From positions 1,860,001 to 1,924,000 of the forward strand of contig NZ_JACCKX010000001.1 of the NCBI RefSeq assembly GCF_013423955.1: a DNA stretch of 64,000 nucleotides, in the 5' to 3' direction. This DNA comes from Ottowia beijingensis. Lineage in GTDB: Bacteria > Pseudomonadota > Gammaproteobacteria > Burkholderiales > Burkholderiaceae_C. Made by a program: the position numbers and the translations under genes. Below the pieces are notes generated by a model that had not been told where the DNA came from, made no database searches, and saw only the letters and a program-made list of their open reading frames with translations. Position 1 is the first letter of the stretch. Each line of letters starts with the position of its first letter. This document shows, piece after piece, positions 9,568-19,882 of the stretch.

Positions 9568-9583
9568 TGCAGGTTCCGTGCCA
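9568..9583 (-). promoter_or_regulatory. Sigma54 (-24/-12) promoter of pilA
   Basis: On the minus strand TGGCACGGAACCTGCA fits the RpoN consensus TGGCACG-N4-TTGCA with one mismatch (CTGC for TTGC). It would start transcription near 9557, about 70 bases before the pilA ATG. RpoN and PilR control of pilA is established in Pseudomonas and common in relatives. Confidence 0.75.
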
Positions 9584-9646
9584 ACCCGCGTGGGGGCGGT
9601 GATTCGTGCGGCAGTTCACGGTCAGCGCCAGGCGGGGCGTGCCAGG

Positions 9647-9734
9647 TGACAATTTGCGACGCCCAAGGCGCCCAGAGGATTGACAAATCTGGTCGGTCGG
9701 CGCCCCAGCCGGGCGGCGTGACACGATTTGTCAC
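9647..9734 (-). promoter_or_regulatory. Cluster of TGACA/TGTCA sites upstream of pilA (PilR-like)
   Basis: TGACA at 9647-9651 and 9681-9685, and a palindrome GTGACA-N5-TGTCAC at 9718-9734. They lie 65-165 bases upstream of the -24 element, the usual distance for an enhancer-binding protein; PilR sites in Pseudomonas contain TGTC repeats. Bases 9649-9660 also carry ACAATTTGCGAC, which recurs at 63229-63240. The rest of 9490-9990 shows no gene. Confidence 0.55.
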
Positions 9735-9990
9735 TACCCCGGCGCGGGCGATACAGGCGCTGCGCTGCGTGCCCTGCAGCGCGCATGGCCAGGCCGCATC
9801 AAAGCAGCAGAAGCCCAGGTTGATGGGGGTATACGTTTCCAGCGCTTGAATTACAGGCGCTGGATGCCGTCTGGCATGGGAGTATCTAGCGATAACCCCG
9901 ACAGGGAAGCCTGCGCACCGGCCTTCGATGGCCGCAACCCCAAGCTCAAGGCCACGTCCAGGGCCTCTTGCCCCGAGTACACGGCCGGCC

Positions 9991-10152
9991 TCATTCCTGC
10001 GGCAAGCTCAGCAGGAACTGGATGGCGGCTTGTAGGGCAGGCAGATCGTGCGCAACCACCCGGGCGACGGTCTGGGGATCAATGGCGCCCAGGTAGTTGT
10101 GAGCGAGGATGTTGCGAAACCCGGAGATTTCGCGCCACGGAATGTGCGAGGC
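9991..10152 (-). pseudogene. HEPN (DUF86) toxin, 3' fragment
   Basis: The last 50 or so residues of a HEPN-domain toxin: PWREISGFRNILAHNYLG, in which RNILAH is the catalytic RX4-6H motif, then DPQTVARVVAHDLPALQ and a stop at 9991. The reading begins directly after the TGA of the nucleotidyltransferase gene with no start codon and no N-terminal helices (a complete protein is about 110-120 residues). So the toxin half of the HEPN-MNT module has lost its 5' part by an internal deletion. Confidence 0.75.
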
Positions 10153-10443
10153 TCACAAATCCACCGCCTCGCGCAGCACGTGTTCGCGCATGTGCTGGTT
10201 GAGCTCGTGCTCGGGGATGAGTTCGATGCGGCGGCCCAGCTGCTGCTCAAGCTGCTGGGCCAGTGGCAGGCGCTGGCCGAACATGTCGTAGCCGGGCGGC
10301 AGATCGACCAGCAGGTCGATGTCGCTGCCGGCGGTTTCTTGCCGCCGCGCCACCGAGCCGAAGACCCGGATGCGCCGCGCACCATAGCGCCGGCCGAGCG
10401 CCGCGATGGCGTCTCTCTGGGCGTTCAGTTCATCGAGCAGCAT
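10153..10443 (-). CDS. MNT-type nucleotidyltransferase antitoxin
   Basis: Minimal nucleotidyltransferase of 96 residues, the MntA-type antitoxin that neutralises HEPN RNases, in characterised cases by adenylylating them. Seen: the GSVARRQ motif and the catalytic acidic pair in GSDIDLLVD at about residues 29-47, followed by LPLAQQLEQQLGRRIELIPE. Length is typical. Its partner gene directly downstream is reduced to a 3' fragment, so this antitoxin now seems to be an orphan. Confidence 0.85.
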   Translation of the reverse strand: MLLDELNAQRDAIAALGRRYGARRIRVFGSVARRQETAGSDIDLLVDLPPGYDMFGQRLPLAQQLEQQLGRRIELIPEHELNQHMREHVLREAVDL

Positions 10444-10465
10444 GGGGGCGATGGTACGGCGAACG

Positions 10466-10756
10466 CTATGCCACTGCGCGCAGCACCTGGGGCGCGGTCA
10501 TCGCCACGCGGATGAGGGTTTGCGCGGCGCCGGAGGGCTGGCTGCGGCCTTGCTCCCAGTTCTGCAGCGTGCGCACCGACACACCCAGCAAGGTGGCGAA
10601 CTGCGACTGCGACAGGCCGACCCGCGCACGGGCGTCGGCGGCGTTCGGCACCTCGACCTGCGTGGTGCGCGCCGCGCGGCCGACCTTCATGTCGCGCACG
10701 GCCTCCAGCAGTTCGGCCTGGAAGGCTTGCATGTCAGGGTCCATCGTCTTGGGCAT
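10466..10756 (-). CDS. higA: HigA-like antitoxin (HTH, Xre family)
   Basis: Antitoxin and probable autorepressor of a HigBA-type toxin-antitoxin pair, 96 residues. Seen: a helix-turn-helix from about residue 46, GLSQSQFATLLGVSVRTLQN, followed by WEQGRSQPSG, the typical HigA recognition region. Its start overlaps the end of the upstream toxin gene by 23 bases; toxin-first order is the HigBA hallmark. It should act with the palindrome upstream of the toxin. Confidence 0.85.
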   Translation of the reverse strand: MPKTMDPDMQAFQAELLEAVRDMKVGRAARTTQVEVPNAADARARVGLSQSQFATLLGVSVRTLQNWEQGRSQPSGAAQTLIRVAMTAPQVLRAVA

Positions 10757-11063
10757 CGTCCATCTCCTTGCGCAAGTTCACTAAAAATTCGGTGGGTAGC
10801 TTGTCGAACCTGGCCTTGGTGTACCCGATCAACAGCCACACTTGCCCGCCCTCGGCGCGCGCATAGGTGATGACCCGCACACCGCCGCGCTTGCCCTGAC
10901 CCGGACGCGACCAGCGCAATTTGCGCAAACCGCCCGAGCCGACGATCACATCGCCAGCGGTCGGATTGGCGGCAATCCAGTTGATGAATTCAGCGCGCTC
11001 GCCTTCGCCCCAGATGTTCTCCATCGAGCGAACGAATGCGCGGGTTTCGCTGACGGTGAACAT
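10734..11063 (-). CDS. higB: RelE/HigB-type mRNA interferase toxin
   Basis: Toxin of 109 residues of the RelE/ParE-like fold, the HigB type that cuts ribosome-bound mRNA. Seen: FINWIAANPTAGDVIVGSGG, LRKLRWSRPGQGKRGGVRVI with the basic residues used for catalysis, YARAEGGQVWLL, and LPTEFLVNLRKEM at the end. Length and order (toxin before antitoxin) match the family. Start ATG 11063 lies just downstream of an operator-like palindrome. Frame intact. Confidence 0.88.
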   Translation of the reverse strand: MFTVSETRAFVRSMENIWGEGERAEFINWIAANPTAGDVIVGSGGLRKLRWSRPGQGKRGGVRVITYARAEGGQVWLLIGYTKARFDKLPTEFLVNLRKEMDDAQDDGP

Positions 11064-11071
11064 GGGCGGAC

Positions 11072-11090
11072 TATACGCTAAAAACGTATA
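11072..11090. promoter_or_regulatory. Operator-like palindrome of the HigBA pair
   Basis: TATACG-N7-CGTATA, 9 bases upstream of the toxin ATG in an AT-rich patch. Size and position suit binding by the HigA dimer for autoregulation. Confidence 0.65.
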
Positions 11091-11140
11091 TTTTGGAGTC
11101 TATGCCCGAGGACGAAGATGAAGTCGACGCGGTGCAACTC

Positions 11141-11193
11141 AATTTTCGATAGCTGTCAGCGCTTGTCTGGAGGGCACTGAAGGCAGATTTGGC
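11141..11193 (+). repeat. Dispersed repeat family 1
   Basis: Copy in the form GATAGCTGTCAGCGCTTG followed by a degenerate complementary arm and GCAGATTTGGC. The same pattern recurs at 23.1, 34.3, 36.1, 36.5, 45.2 and 52.1 kb, always between genes. Confidence 0.7.
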
Positions 11194-11214
11194 ATGCAAT
11201 CCAGCACCACGCCC

Positions 11215-12017
11215 CTACAACTCGAACACATGCCCCGCGCTCGGCCACCGGATGTCGTGCGCGGCTTCGCGGCGCGGCGGGCGCACCTGGTCGAACTGGG
11301 CGATCTCGCGCATGATGGTTTCGGTTTCGGCCGGCTTGGTGTGGGTGATGTAGATGGGGTAGCGGCGTGCGGGGTCGATCTGGTCCAGCTGGTCGGCCAG
11401 CGCGGCGGGCGAGAGGTGGCGGGCCAGCTGGGCCAGTGCGCGCTCGCCATTGGAGAAGGCGGTTTCGATGACCAGGCTGTGGACGTGGAGCTGGTTGACG
11501 CGCTGCCAGAAGGCCGGGCTGCCCACGGTGTCGCCGCTGAAGACCCACCAGGGCGCATCGGCCTGCGGGCCGCGCACGGCAAAGCCGACGGCGGGCACCG
11601 AGTGCTCGGCCGGCAGGGCCTCGATGGCGCGGCCCTGGACGTGGCGCACGGCGCCGACGTCGAGCGGGTGGAAGGTGACCAGGGCGCCGCGGCCGAGGGC
11701 AGGCGCGTGAAGTCGGGCCAGATGAGGTCGTTGAAGACGTGCTGGCGCAGGGCGGCCAGGGTGTGCGGCAGGGCGTGCACGCGCAGTGGCTGGCCGGCGC
11801 GCGCACCGGCGATGGTGTCGACCATCAGCGGCAGGCAGGCGATGTGGTCGAGGTGGGCGTGGGTGAGGAAGACGTCCTCGATGCGCAGCATTTCCTCGCG
11901 CGTGAGGTCGCCCACGCCGGTGCCGGCGTCGATGAGCACGTCCTGATCGACCAGGAACGACGTTGTCTTGCAATCGCGAGCGATGGCGCCGGAGCAGCCG
12001 AGCACACGCACCCTCAT
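11215..12017 (-). CDS. MBL-fold cyclic-nucleotide phosphodiesterase, class II type (frameshifted)
   Basis: Metallo-beta-lactamase-fold hydrolase of about 267 residues, probably a class II 3',5'-cyclic nucleotide phosphodiesterase. Seen: MRVRVLGCSGAIA, FLVDQDVLIDAGTG, and the metal site THAHLDHIACLPL (HXHXDH); then FSGDTVGS, LVIETAFSNGE, ITHTKPAETE and a closing GHVFEL. One base is missing near 11700 in a GC-rich run. It lies 18 bases after the gene for a CHASE2-class III cyclase, so it is well placed to degrade the product of that enzyme. Other MBL hydrolase roles remain possible. Confidence 0.8.
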
Positions 12018-12035
12018 GTTCAGCTCCCCGCGCTG

Positions 12036-14273
12036 TTATTTGGCGTCGAAGTCCGTGGTGCCGTCCCAGCCGGGGCCGGGCGGTGTTTGAAGCTGTGAGG
12101 CTACGCGTGCGGCATACAGCCGGTAAAGGAAAAAGTTGGCATTCGCTTGCTGAAGCTCGTTAACTTTTGTTCGAAACTCTTCGAAGCTGCCGGCGCGCCA
12201 CAGGGGCAGCGCGGCCTGCCACAGGGCCAGTTCGGCCTGCAGCGCGGCGCTGGCCTGGCCGGGTGCGGCGCGCACGGTGTGGATGGTGGTGGCCTGGTGC
12301 TTGCCCTTGACGCGGACGCGATCCAGCTCTTGCCACAGGTGCTGGCCGGCGGCGGCGTGGTCGACGGTGGCCTGGCTGGCGACGATGTCGACCTGGTACA
12401 CGCGCGAAAGGCTTTCGAGCCGAGCCGCCAGGTTGACCGCATCGCCGATGACGGTGTAGGCGCGCCGCAGATCGGAGCCCATGTTGCCGACCGACATGAC
12501 GCCGGTGTTCAGGCCGATGCCGACGGACACCGACGGCGCGCCGCGCGCCGCGCGCTCGGCATTGAACTGGCGCATGGTGGCGGTCATGGCGACGGCGGCA
12601 TCGACGGCCAGGCGGGCGTGGTCGGGCTGGGCCACGGGCGCGCCCCAGAAGGCCATGACGCAGTCGCCCATGTATTTGTCGATGGTGCCCTGGTGCGCGC
12701 GGATGACGTGGGTGAGGCGCGAGAGCACGTCGTTCAGCAGCGCCTGCAGGGCCAGCGGCTCCATGGTTTCCGACAGGCTGGTGAAGCCGCGCAGATCGCA
12801 GAACATCACGGTGAGCTCTTCGGCGCGCGCCTGCATGCCGTAGCGCTCGGGGTTGCGCACCATCTGGCGCACCAGCTCGGGCGGCACATAGGTGGCGAAC
12901 TGCTGGGCCAGCTCGCGCTTGGCGCGGCTTTCGACAAAGTAGCCCAGCGCCATGTTGACGGCCAGCGCGGTGAGCGTGAGCACCAGCGCCGTGGCCAGCG
13001 GCATGGCCAGGCCGGCGCCCAGGTAGAGCGAGAAATCCAGCGCCAGAATGCCGGCCAGCAAGGCCAGCCCCAGCCCCAGCGATGCCGCCACGGGCAGCAA
13101 CGGCAGGCCCAGGATCAGCACCAGCCCCAGGGCCAGCAGCAGGGCCACTTCGTAGCCGGCGGCGTAGTCGGGCCGCACGGCAATGCGGCCGTCGAGCATG
13201 CCCGAGAGCAGGTTGGCGTGCACTTCAACCCCGGATACACCTCGCCCACCGGCGTGGCGCGCAGGTCCATCAGCCCCGGCGCCGTGAAGCCGAGCAGGGT
13301 GTAGCGGCCCTTCAGCTCGCCGGCGGGCAGACGGCCTTCGAGCACGTCGAGCGCCGAGATGTAACGGAACGAGCCGCCCCGGGGCCGCCCGGCCCGCGGA
13401 AAGGCACCAGCGCGGCACCGCGCGCATCCACCGGCACGCGCAGGGCCTGCGCGCCCGAGCCCAGGGTGACGGCCGCCAGGCCGCCTGCCGCCTGCCCGGC
13501 CACGCGCTCTGCCGCAGCGGCGGGTTGTCGAGCCCCAGCCGCAGCGCGGCCAGTGACAGCGATTCGTACAGCCGGCCTTCGAACGCCGCCACCAGCGGCA
13601 CGGCGCGCACCTTGCCATCGGGGTCGGCCACCGAGTTGAAGAAGCCGGCGCGCGGGGCGGCCGCGGTCAGCGGCGCGATGTTGCTGCCGTAGCCATCCCA
13701 GTGCAGCATGCCGGGCGGCGGCGCATCCACCTCGGCCAGCGGGCGCGGCAGGGTGCCGCTGCGCCGCGCGTCGCGGTCGCTGCTGAGGTAGTAGCCCAGC
13801 GCCACCGGGCCTTGCTGCAGCGCGCGGGCCAGCACGCCGTCGTAGTCGAGCTGCGGCGCGGCACGGGCCAGCCAGTCGGCAAACGCAGGGTCGTGCTGCA
13901 GGTCCTCGCGGGCCAGGCGCTCGAGGTTTTGCAGGCCGGAACTGCGGTCGGGTTCGGCAAACACCGCGTCCAGCGCGAGCGCCGCCACCTGCTGACGCTC
14001 GGTCAGCTCGCGCACCAGCGCGGCCACGCGGGCGCGGCTCCAGGGCCACTGGCCCACGCGCGCCAGGCTGCGTTCGTCGATGTCGATGATGACGATGCGT
14101 TCGTCGAATGTCTGCGGCATCGTCAGCCGCAGGCGCAGGTCGTACAGGGCTTCGTCCACGCGGTGCAGCGCGGCGAAACTCCACACCCCGGATGCATGCA
14201 GGATCGCCAGCAGCACCAGCACCGCTGTGGCCAGCGTGCGCTTTCGATGGCGCTTCAAGCCAGCCCAAGCCAT
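12036..14273 (-). CDS. CHASE2-domain class III adenylate/guanylate cyclase
   Basis: Membrane cyclase of about 745 residues. Layout: an N-terminal membrane helix, a periplasmic CHASE2 sensor (about 40-330, with [11 protein letters not shown] near residue 61), three C-terminal membrane helices (about 350-440), and a class III catalytic domain (about 470-660). Catalytic features: the metal Asp in [23 protein letters not shown], and [16 protein letters not shown]; the Lys and Asp at the base-recognition positions favour ATP. Bases 13230-13510 are read out of frame by compensating indels: adjacent frames restore [17 protein letters not shown] and [17 protein letters not shown] of CHASE2. Flanked by FHA and phosphodiesterase genes. 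Confidence 0.88.
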   Translation of the reverse strand: MAWAGLKRHRKRTLATAVLVLLAILHASGVWSFAALHRVDEALYDLRLRLTMPQTFDERIVIIDIDERSLARVGQWPWSRARVAALVRELTERQQVAALALDAVFAEPDRSSGLQNLERLAREDLQHDPAFADWLARAAPQLDYDGVLARALQQGPVALGYYLSSDRDARRSGTLPRPLAEVDAPPPGMLHWDGYGSNIAPLTAAAPRAGFFNSVADPDGKVRAVPLVAAFEGRLYESLSLAALRLGLDNPPLRQSAWPGRRQAAWRPSPWARARRPCACRWMRAVPRWCLSAGRAAPGRLVPLHLGARRARRPSARRRAEGPLHPARLHGAGADGPARHAGGRGVSGVEVHANLLSGMLDGRIAVRPDYAAGYEVALLLALGLVLILGLPLLPVAASLGLGLALLAGILALDFSLYLGAGLAMPLATALVLTLTALAVNMALGYFVESRAKRELAQQFATYVPPELVRQMVRNPERYGMQARAEELTVMFCDLRGFTSLSETMEPLALQALLNDVLSRLTHVIRAHQGTIDKYMGDCVMAFWGAPVAQPDHARLAVDAAVAMTATMRQFNAERAARGAPSVSVGIGLNTGVMSVGNMGSDLRRAYTVIGDAVNLAARLESLSRVYQVDIVASQATVDHAAAGQHLWQELDRVRVKGKHQATTIHTVRAAPGQASAALQAELALWQAALPLWRAGSFEEFRTKVNELQQANANFFLYRLYAARVASQLQTPPGPGWDGTTDFDAK

Positions 14274-14304
14274 GCGTTGTCATCGCCCGCGCCGGGGCGC
14301 CGTG

Positions 14305-14934
14305 TCAGCGGTCGACAAACTCCAGACGGATGCCGCCCAGGTCGATCTGATCGCGGTTCTTGAGGGTGATGGGGCCCGCGTCGACGGCCACGCCGTTGAC
14401 GGCCGCCACGTGCGTGCCCTCGACCTGCGCCAGGTCGAACCCATGCACGCGGCGCGTGATGGAGGCCACCGACAGGCCGGGCTTGCCGATGGTGGTGACC
14501 ACCTTGGTCAGCGGCAGCTCGCGCCCGGCGGCGGAGCCGTTCAGCACGCGCACCCGCGGGCCGGTGGCCTCGGGGCCGAAGCCGACATCCACCCCCATGG
14601 GCACCGACAGGCCGGCGCCGGGCAGACTGACCGGCGCAGACATGGTGTCGCCGTCGACGAACTTGACCTTGTACTTGCCGACCTCGATGGTGTCGTCGTG
14701 CGCCAGTTCCTGCTTCTTGATCGCCTTGCCATTGACGTAGGTGCCGTTGGTGCTGCCCAGATCCTCGAGCACGGCGCGACCATCCACCATCTGCACGACG
14801 GCGTGCTCGCCGCTGACGGCGAGGTTGTCGATGACGACGTCGTTGTAGGGCCGCCGACCGATGGTCGAGCGATCCTTGATCAGTTGGTATTCCTTGACGA
14901 CGACACCGTCGATCGAAACGATCAACTTCGGCAT
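14305..14934 (-). CDS. FHA-domain protein
   Basis: Forkhead-associated phosphopeptide-binding protein of about 209 residues, cytoplasmic. Seen: an FHA domain at about residues 20-95 with STIGRRPYNDVVID, the SGEH motif and LGSTNGTYVNG, which hold the phosphothreonine-binding Arg, Ser, His and Asn positions. A second, degenerate FHA-like region follows (TTIGKPG, ITRRVHGFDLAQVEG, LKNRDQIDLGG). Start MPKLIVSIDG at 14934 is chosen over an upstream ATG because the FHA strand starts right after it. Lies between a PP2C phosphatase and a cyclase gene, suggesting it reads a phosphorylation signal for the cassette. Confidence 0.88.
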   Translation of the reverse strand: MPKLIVSIDGVVVKEYQLIKDRSTIGRRPYNDVVIDNLAVSGEHAVVQMVDGRAVLEDLGSTNGTYVNGKAIKKQELAHDDTIEVGKYKVKFVDGDTMSAPVSLPGAGLSVPMGVDVGFGPEATGPRVRVLNGSAAGRELPLTKVVTTIGKPGLSVASITRRVHGFDLAQVEGTHVAAVNGVAVDAGPITLKNRDQIDLGGIRLEFVDR

Positions 14935-15041
14935 GAACGGCTCCCGTTTTCTGGCTTGTACTGGTATGAGTGGCCTATTGGAGCGTAGCCGCTGGGGCGC
15001 CGACAAGCCAACTATTGCCTATTTTCTCAACAATTTGGCCA

Positions 15042-15803
15042 TCATCCCGGACTTTTGGGCGGTTCATGGGCTTTGACGATGACCACCGATATGTTGTCGC
15101 GCCCGCCGCGTTCGTTGGCCAGCCCCACCAGCCGCTGGCACTTGGCATCCAGCGTCAGGTCTGCCGCCAGGATCTCGGCGATCTCGTCGTTGCGCACCAT
15201 GTCGTTGAGGCCATCGGAACACAACAGCAACTGGTCGTCGCACAGCACGTCGACCTCGCGCACATCCAGCAGCACCGTGTCTTCCACGCCCAGGGCGCGC
15301 GTGACCAGGTTGCGGTTGCCGGAGGCGGCGGCCTCTTCCGGCGTGATCAGGCCGATGTCCACCTGCTCCTGCAGCAGCGAGTGATCGCGCGTGAGCTGCT
15401 CCAGCACGCCCTCGCGCAGTCGGTAGGCGCGCGAATCGCCCACATGGCCGATCACGAACTTGCCGCCATGCGCCACCGCCATGGCCAGCGTGGTGCCCAT
15501 GCCGGCATAGGCCGCGTGCGTGTTGGCAGCGTCGAAGATGGCGCGGTTGGCGTTGTCGACGCAGATTTCCATCGCGCGGCGCACGTCGCGCAGCGTGGCC
15601 ACGGGCGAGGCCTCGTGCAGCCAGCGCGCCATCTCGCCGGCGATCAGTTCGACCGCCAGCGCGCTGGCCACTTCGCCGGCGTTGTAACCGCCCATGCCAT
15701 CGGCCAGCACGGCCACGCCGTGCGCGGCATCGACCATCACGGCGTCCTCGTTGTTGGTGCGCACGCGCCCCACGTCGGACAGTGCGCCGTACTCGAACTC
15801 CAT
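15042..15803 (-). CDS. PP2C-type Ser/Thr protein phosphatase
   Basis: Soluble PPM/PP2C (Stp1-like) phosphatase of 253 residues. Seen in order: SDVGRVRTNNEDA, VLADGMGGYNAGE (metal Asp), GMGTTLAMAV, VIGHVGDSRAYRL, LTRDHSLLQEQVD, NLVTRALG, LLLCSDGLNDMV and GGRDNISVVIV, that is, all the usual motifs with their metal-binding Asp residues. Frame intact. The FHA-domain gene follows after 107 bases, a frequent pairing in which FHA proteins are the phosphatase or kinase target. No Ser/Thr kinase gene is seen in the window. Confidence 0.93.
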   Translation of the reverse strand: MEFEYGALSDVGRVRTNNEDAVMVDAAHGVAVLADGMGGYNAGEVASALAVELIAGEMARWLHEASPVATLRDVRRAMEICVDNANRAIFDAANTHAAYAGMGTTLAMAVAHGGKFVIGHVGDSRAYRLREGVLEQLTRDHSLLQEQVDIGLITPEEAAASGNRNLVTRALGVEDTVLLDVREVDVLCDDQLLLCSDGLNDMVRNDEIAEILAADLTLDAKCQRLVGLANERGGRDNISVVIVKAHEPPKSPG

Positions 15804-15862
15804 GTCAGGCCGTCGCTGCGATCAACCGGGGGCCGAGGGGCAAAGCCACATGCAACGGGCCC

Positions 15863-16572
15863 TCATGCCGCCGAGGCGGGTGGCGGGCTGCGACGGCTCT
15901 GCACCCACTTGCCGATGGCCAGCACCAGCAGCGCGCCCGCCACGCCCATGGCGTAGTGCACGGTCTTGTCCTGCGGGATGTAGGGCACCAGCGCCGGGTC
16001 CGAGTGCATCATGGTGCCGGCAATCCAGCCCAGCAGCATGCCCCCAGCAGGATGATGATGGGGAAGCGGTCCATCAGCTTGAGCACCAGCTGGCTGCCCC
16101 AGACGATGATGGGGATGCTGACCAGCAGGCCGAAGATGACCAGCGGCAGCTGGTGCTGCTCGCCCGCACCCTGCGCGGCACCGGCGACGGCGATCACGTT
16201 GTCGACGCTCATCACCAGATCGGCCACGATGATGGTCTTGATGGCGCCCCACAGCTTGTCGCTGCCCTGGATGCTGCCGTGCGCGTCTTCCTCTTCCGGC
16301 GCGATGAGCTTGATGCCGATCCAGATCAGCAGCAGCGCACCGACGAACTTGAGGAAGGGCACCTGCAGCAGGGCGAGCGCGAAGGCGATGAGGATGACCC
16401 GCAGCACGATGGCACCGGCCGTGCCCCAGATGATGCCCTTGGTGCGCTGGTGCGCCGGCAGGCCGCGGCAGGCCAGCGCGATCACCACGGCGTTGTCGCC
16501 CCCGAGCAGGATGTCGATCATGATGATCTGACCGACGGCGACCCAGAAATGGGCGGTGAAAAATTCTTCCAC
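15863..16572 (-). CDS. TerC-family membrane protein (frameshifted near 16043)
   Basis: TerC/YjbE-family integral membrane protein of about 236 residues; relatives act in metal (Mn2+) export or tellurite resistance. Seen: VGQIIMIDILLGGDNAVVIALA and DLVMSVDNVIAVAG, the two conserved acidic membrane motifs; ALLLIWIGIKLI; and at the end LLGWIAGTMM, YAMGVAGALLVLAIG. A lost G in a G run near 16043 shifts the frame before the last two helices. Fifty-nine bases separate it from the PP2C gene on the same strand; whether it belongs to that operon is unclear. Confidence 0.85.
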
Positions 16573-16613
16573 TTTGTCTCTTCCCTAGGAACTTGGGGCG
16601 GCTCAAATAATAC

Positions 16614-16672
16614 AGCCGGATGGCCTGGCGGGGCATCCGGCTGCAGCATGGAGGCCGCTTCAGGGCGGCCTC
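16614..16672 (-). terminator. Hairpins downstream of sucCD
   Basis: Two inverted repeats after the sucD stop: GAGGCCGC/GCGGCCTC (16651-16672), then AGCCGGATG/CATCCGGCT (16614-16642), the latter followed on the minus strand by GTATTATTT. They probably end the sucCD transcript; the T-run is weak. Confidence 0.6.
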
Positions 16673-16686
16673 GGCCCGCGATCTGC

Positions 16687-17579
16687 TTACAGCAAGCCCT
16701 TGAGCAGCTTGCCCATCTCGGACGGGTTGCGCGTGACGGTGAAGCCGCACTCTTCCATGATGGCGAGCTTGGCGTCGGCCGTGTCGGCACCGCCGCTGAT
16801 CAGCGCGCCGGCGTGGCCCATGCGCTTGCCGGGGGCGCGGTGACGCCGGCGATGAAGCCGACGATGGGCTTCTTCATGTGGTCCTTGCACCAGCGGGCGG
16901 CTTCCGCCTCGTCGGGGCCGCCGATCTCGCCGATCATGATCACGGCATCCGTATCCGGATCGTCGTTGAAGGCCTTCATCACGTCGATGTGCTTCAGGCC
17001 GTTGATCGGGTCGCCGCCAATGCCCACGGCGCTCGACTGGCCGATGCCCAGCTCGGTCAGCTGTGCCACGGCTTCGTAGGTCAGTGTGCCGGAGCGGCTG
17101 ACCACGCCGACGCGGCCCTTCTTGTGGATGTGGCCGGGCATGATGCCGATCTTGATCTCGTCGGGCGTGATGATGCCGGGGCAGTTGGGGCCGAGCAGCA
17201 GCGTCTTCTTGCCGCCTTTTTCTTCCTTCTGCTTCATCTTGTTGCGCACTTCCAGCATGTCCTTGATCGGAATGCCCTCGGTGATGCAGACGACGAAGTC
17301 GAGGTCGGCCTCCACGGCTTCCCAGATCGCGGCGGCGGCGCCGGCTGGCGGCACGTAGATCACGGAGCAGGTGGCGCCGGTTTCCTTGGCCGCATCTTTC
17401 ACGCTGGCGAAGATAGGGATGTTGAAGATCGACTCACCGGCCTTCTTGGGGTTCACGCCGGCGACGAAGCAGTTCTTGCCGTTGGCGTATTCCTGGCACT
17501 TCTCGGTGTGGAACTGGCCGGTCTTGCCGGTGATGCCCTGGGTGATGACTTTGGTGTCTTTGTTGACGAAGATGGACAT
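16687..17579 (-). CDS. sucD: Succinyl-CoA synthetase alpha subunit (frameshifted near 16841)
   Basis: Alpha subunit of succinate-CoA ligase (TCA cycle), about 297 residues. Seen: [15 protein letters not shown] (CoA-binding fold), [58 protein letters not shown], and the C-terminal [17 protein letters not shown] with the phospho-His region. A lost C in the CCCCC run near 16841 shifts the last 50 residues; the continued frame ends at 16687. The gene follows sucC after 12 bases. Confidence 0.95.
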
Positions 17580-17591
17580 GTTCAGGGCTCC

Positions 17592-18750
<1,159 letters not shown>

Positions 18751-18936
18751 GAGGCCCCTCTGAGGAGTGTTGGTGTGATGAGAGAAAACGGTCGGGCCAC
18801 CGGTGGGCCGTCGGGCGCCGCACTGCCGCAGGGCCAGCGGGCCGCCTCGGCGAATGTATCATGGTGCGACGCACCAATTGTGCGCGAGGGCCTTACGCTG
18901 CCATGACGCAGGCCCCGCGATGGAAGGATTCAAGCA

Positions 18937-19847
18937 ATGGCCAAGGTATTCATTGATGGCGAGGCCGGCACCACCGGCTTGCAGATTCGCGACCGCCTGC
19001 AGGGCATGCCGGGCGTGGAGGTGGTCAGCATCGACCCCGCGCGCCGTAAGGACCCCGAGGCCAAGCGCGAGATCATGGCCGCGGTCGACCTGGTGATCCT
19101 GTGCCTGCACGACGACGCCGCGCGCGAGTCGGTGGCCATGATCGACGCCCTGCCGAACCGCAAGCCGCGCATCATCGATGCCAGCACGGCGCACCGCGTG
19201 GCCGAGGGCTGGACGTTCGGCTTCCCGAGCTGTCGAAGGACCAGCGCGCCGCCGTGCAGGCTGCCGATCGCGTGGCCAACCCGGGCTGCTACGCCACCGG
19301 CGCCATCGCCCTGCTGCGGCCGCTGGTGGACGCCGGCATGCTGCCGCCGGATTACCCGGTCGCCTTGCCGTCGGTCAGTGGTTACTCCGGCGGTGGCCGG
19401 CAGATGATCGAGGCCTATGAAGCCGGCGGCGCGCCGGCCTACGAGCTGTACGCGCTGGGCCTGAAGCACAAGCACATCCCGGAGATCATGAAGTACGGTC
19501 GCGTCACGCGCCGCCCGATCTTCGTGCCGGCGGTGGGCAATTTCGACCAGGGCATGCTGGTCGAGTTGCCGCTGCACCTTGACACCCTGCCCGGCCAGCC
19601 GACCGCCGCGCAGCTGCTCGACACCTACCGCGCCCATTACGCGGGCGCCGAGGCCGTCAGCGTGGAAGCGGCGCCCGAATCCGGTAAGCTGGATGCCGTG
19701 GCGCTGAAGAACACCAACCAGCTCGAAATCCGGGTGTTCGGCAACGACGAGGCGAAGCAGGCGGTGTGCGTGGCGCGCCTGGACAACCTGGGCAAGGGCG
19801 CCAGCGGCGCGGCGGTGCAGAACCTGCGGCTGATGCTGGGGCTGTGA
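18937..19847 (+). CDS. argC: N-acetyl-gamma-glutamyl-phosphate reductase, type 2 (frameshifted near 19228)
   Basis: NADPH-dependent reductase of arginine biosynthesis, about 303 residues, the shorter type-2 ArgC. Seen: [15 protein letters not shown] (nucleotide fold), [24 protein letters not shown], the catalytic Cys in [47 protein letters not shown], and [15 protein letters not shown]. One base is lost near 19228 (after FGFP, before ELSKDQ). The start ATG follows a GGAAGGATTCAAGCA leader with a plausible ribosome site. Confidence 0.95.
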
Positions 19848-19882
19848 CCGGCGCGCGCTGAATCGGCGCCGGCGGCGCAGGA

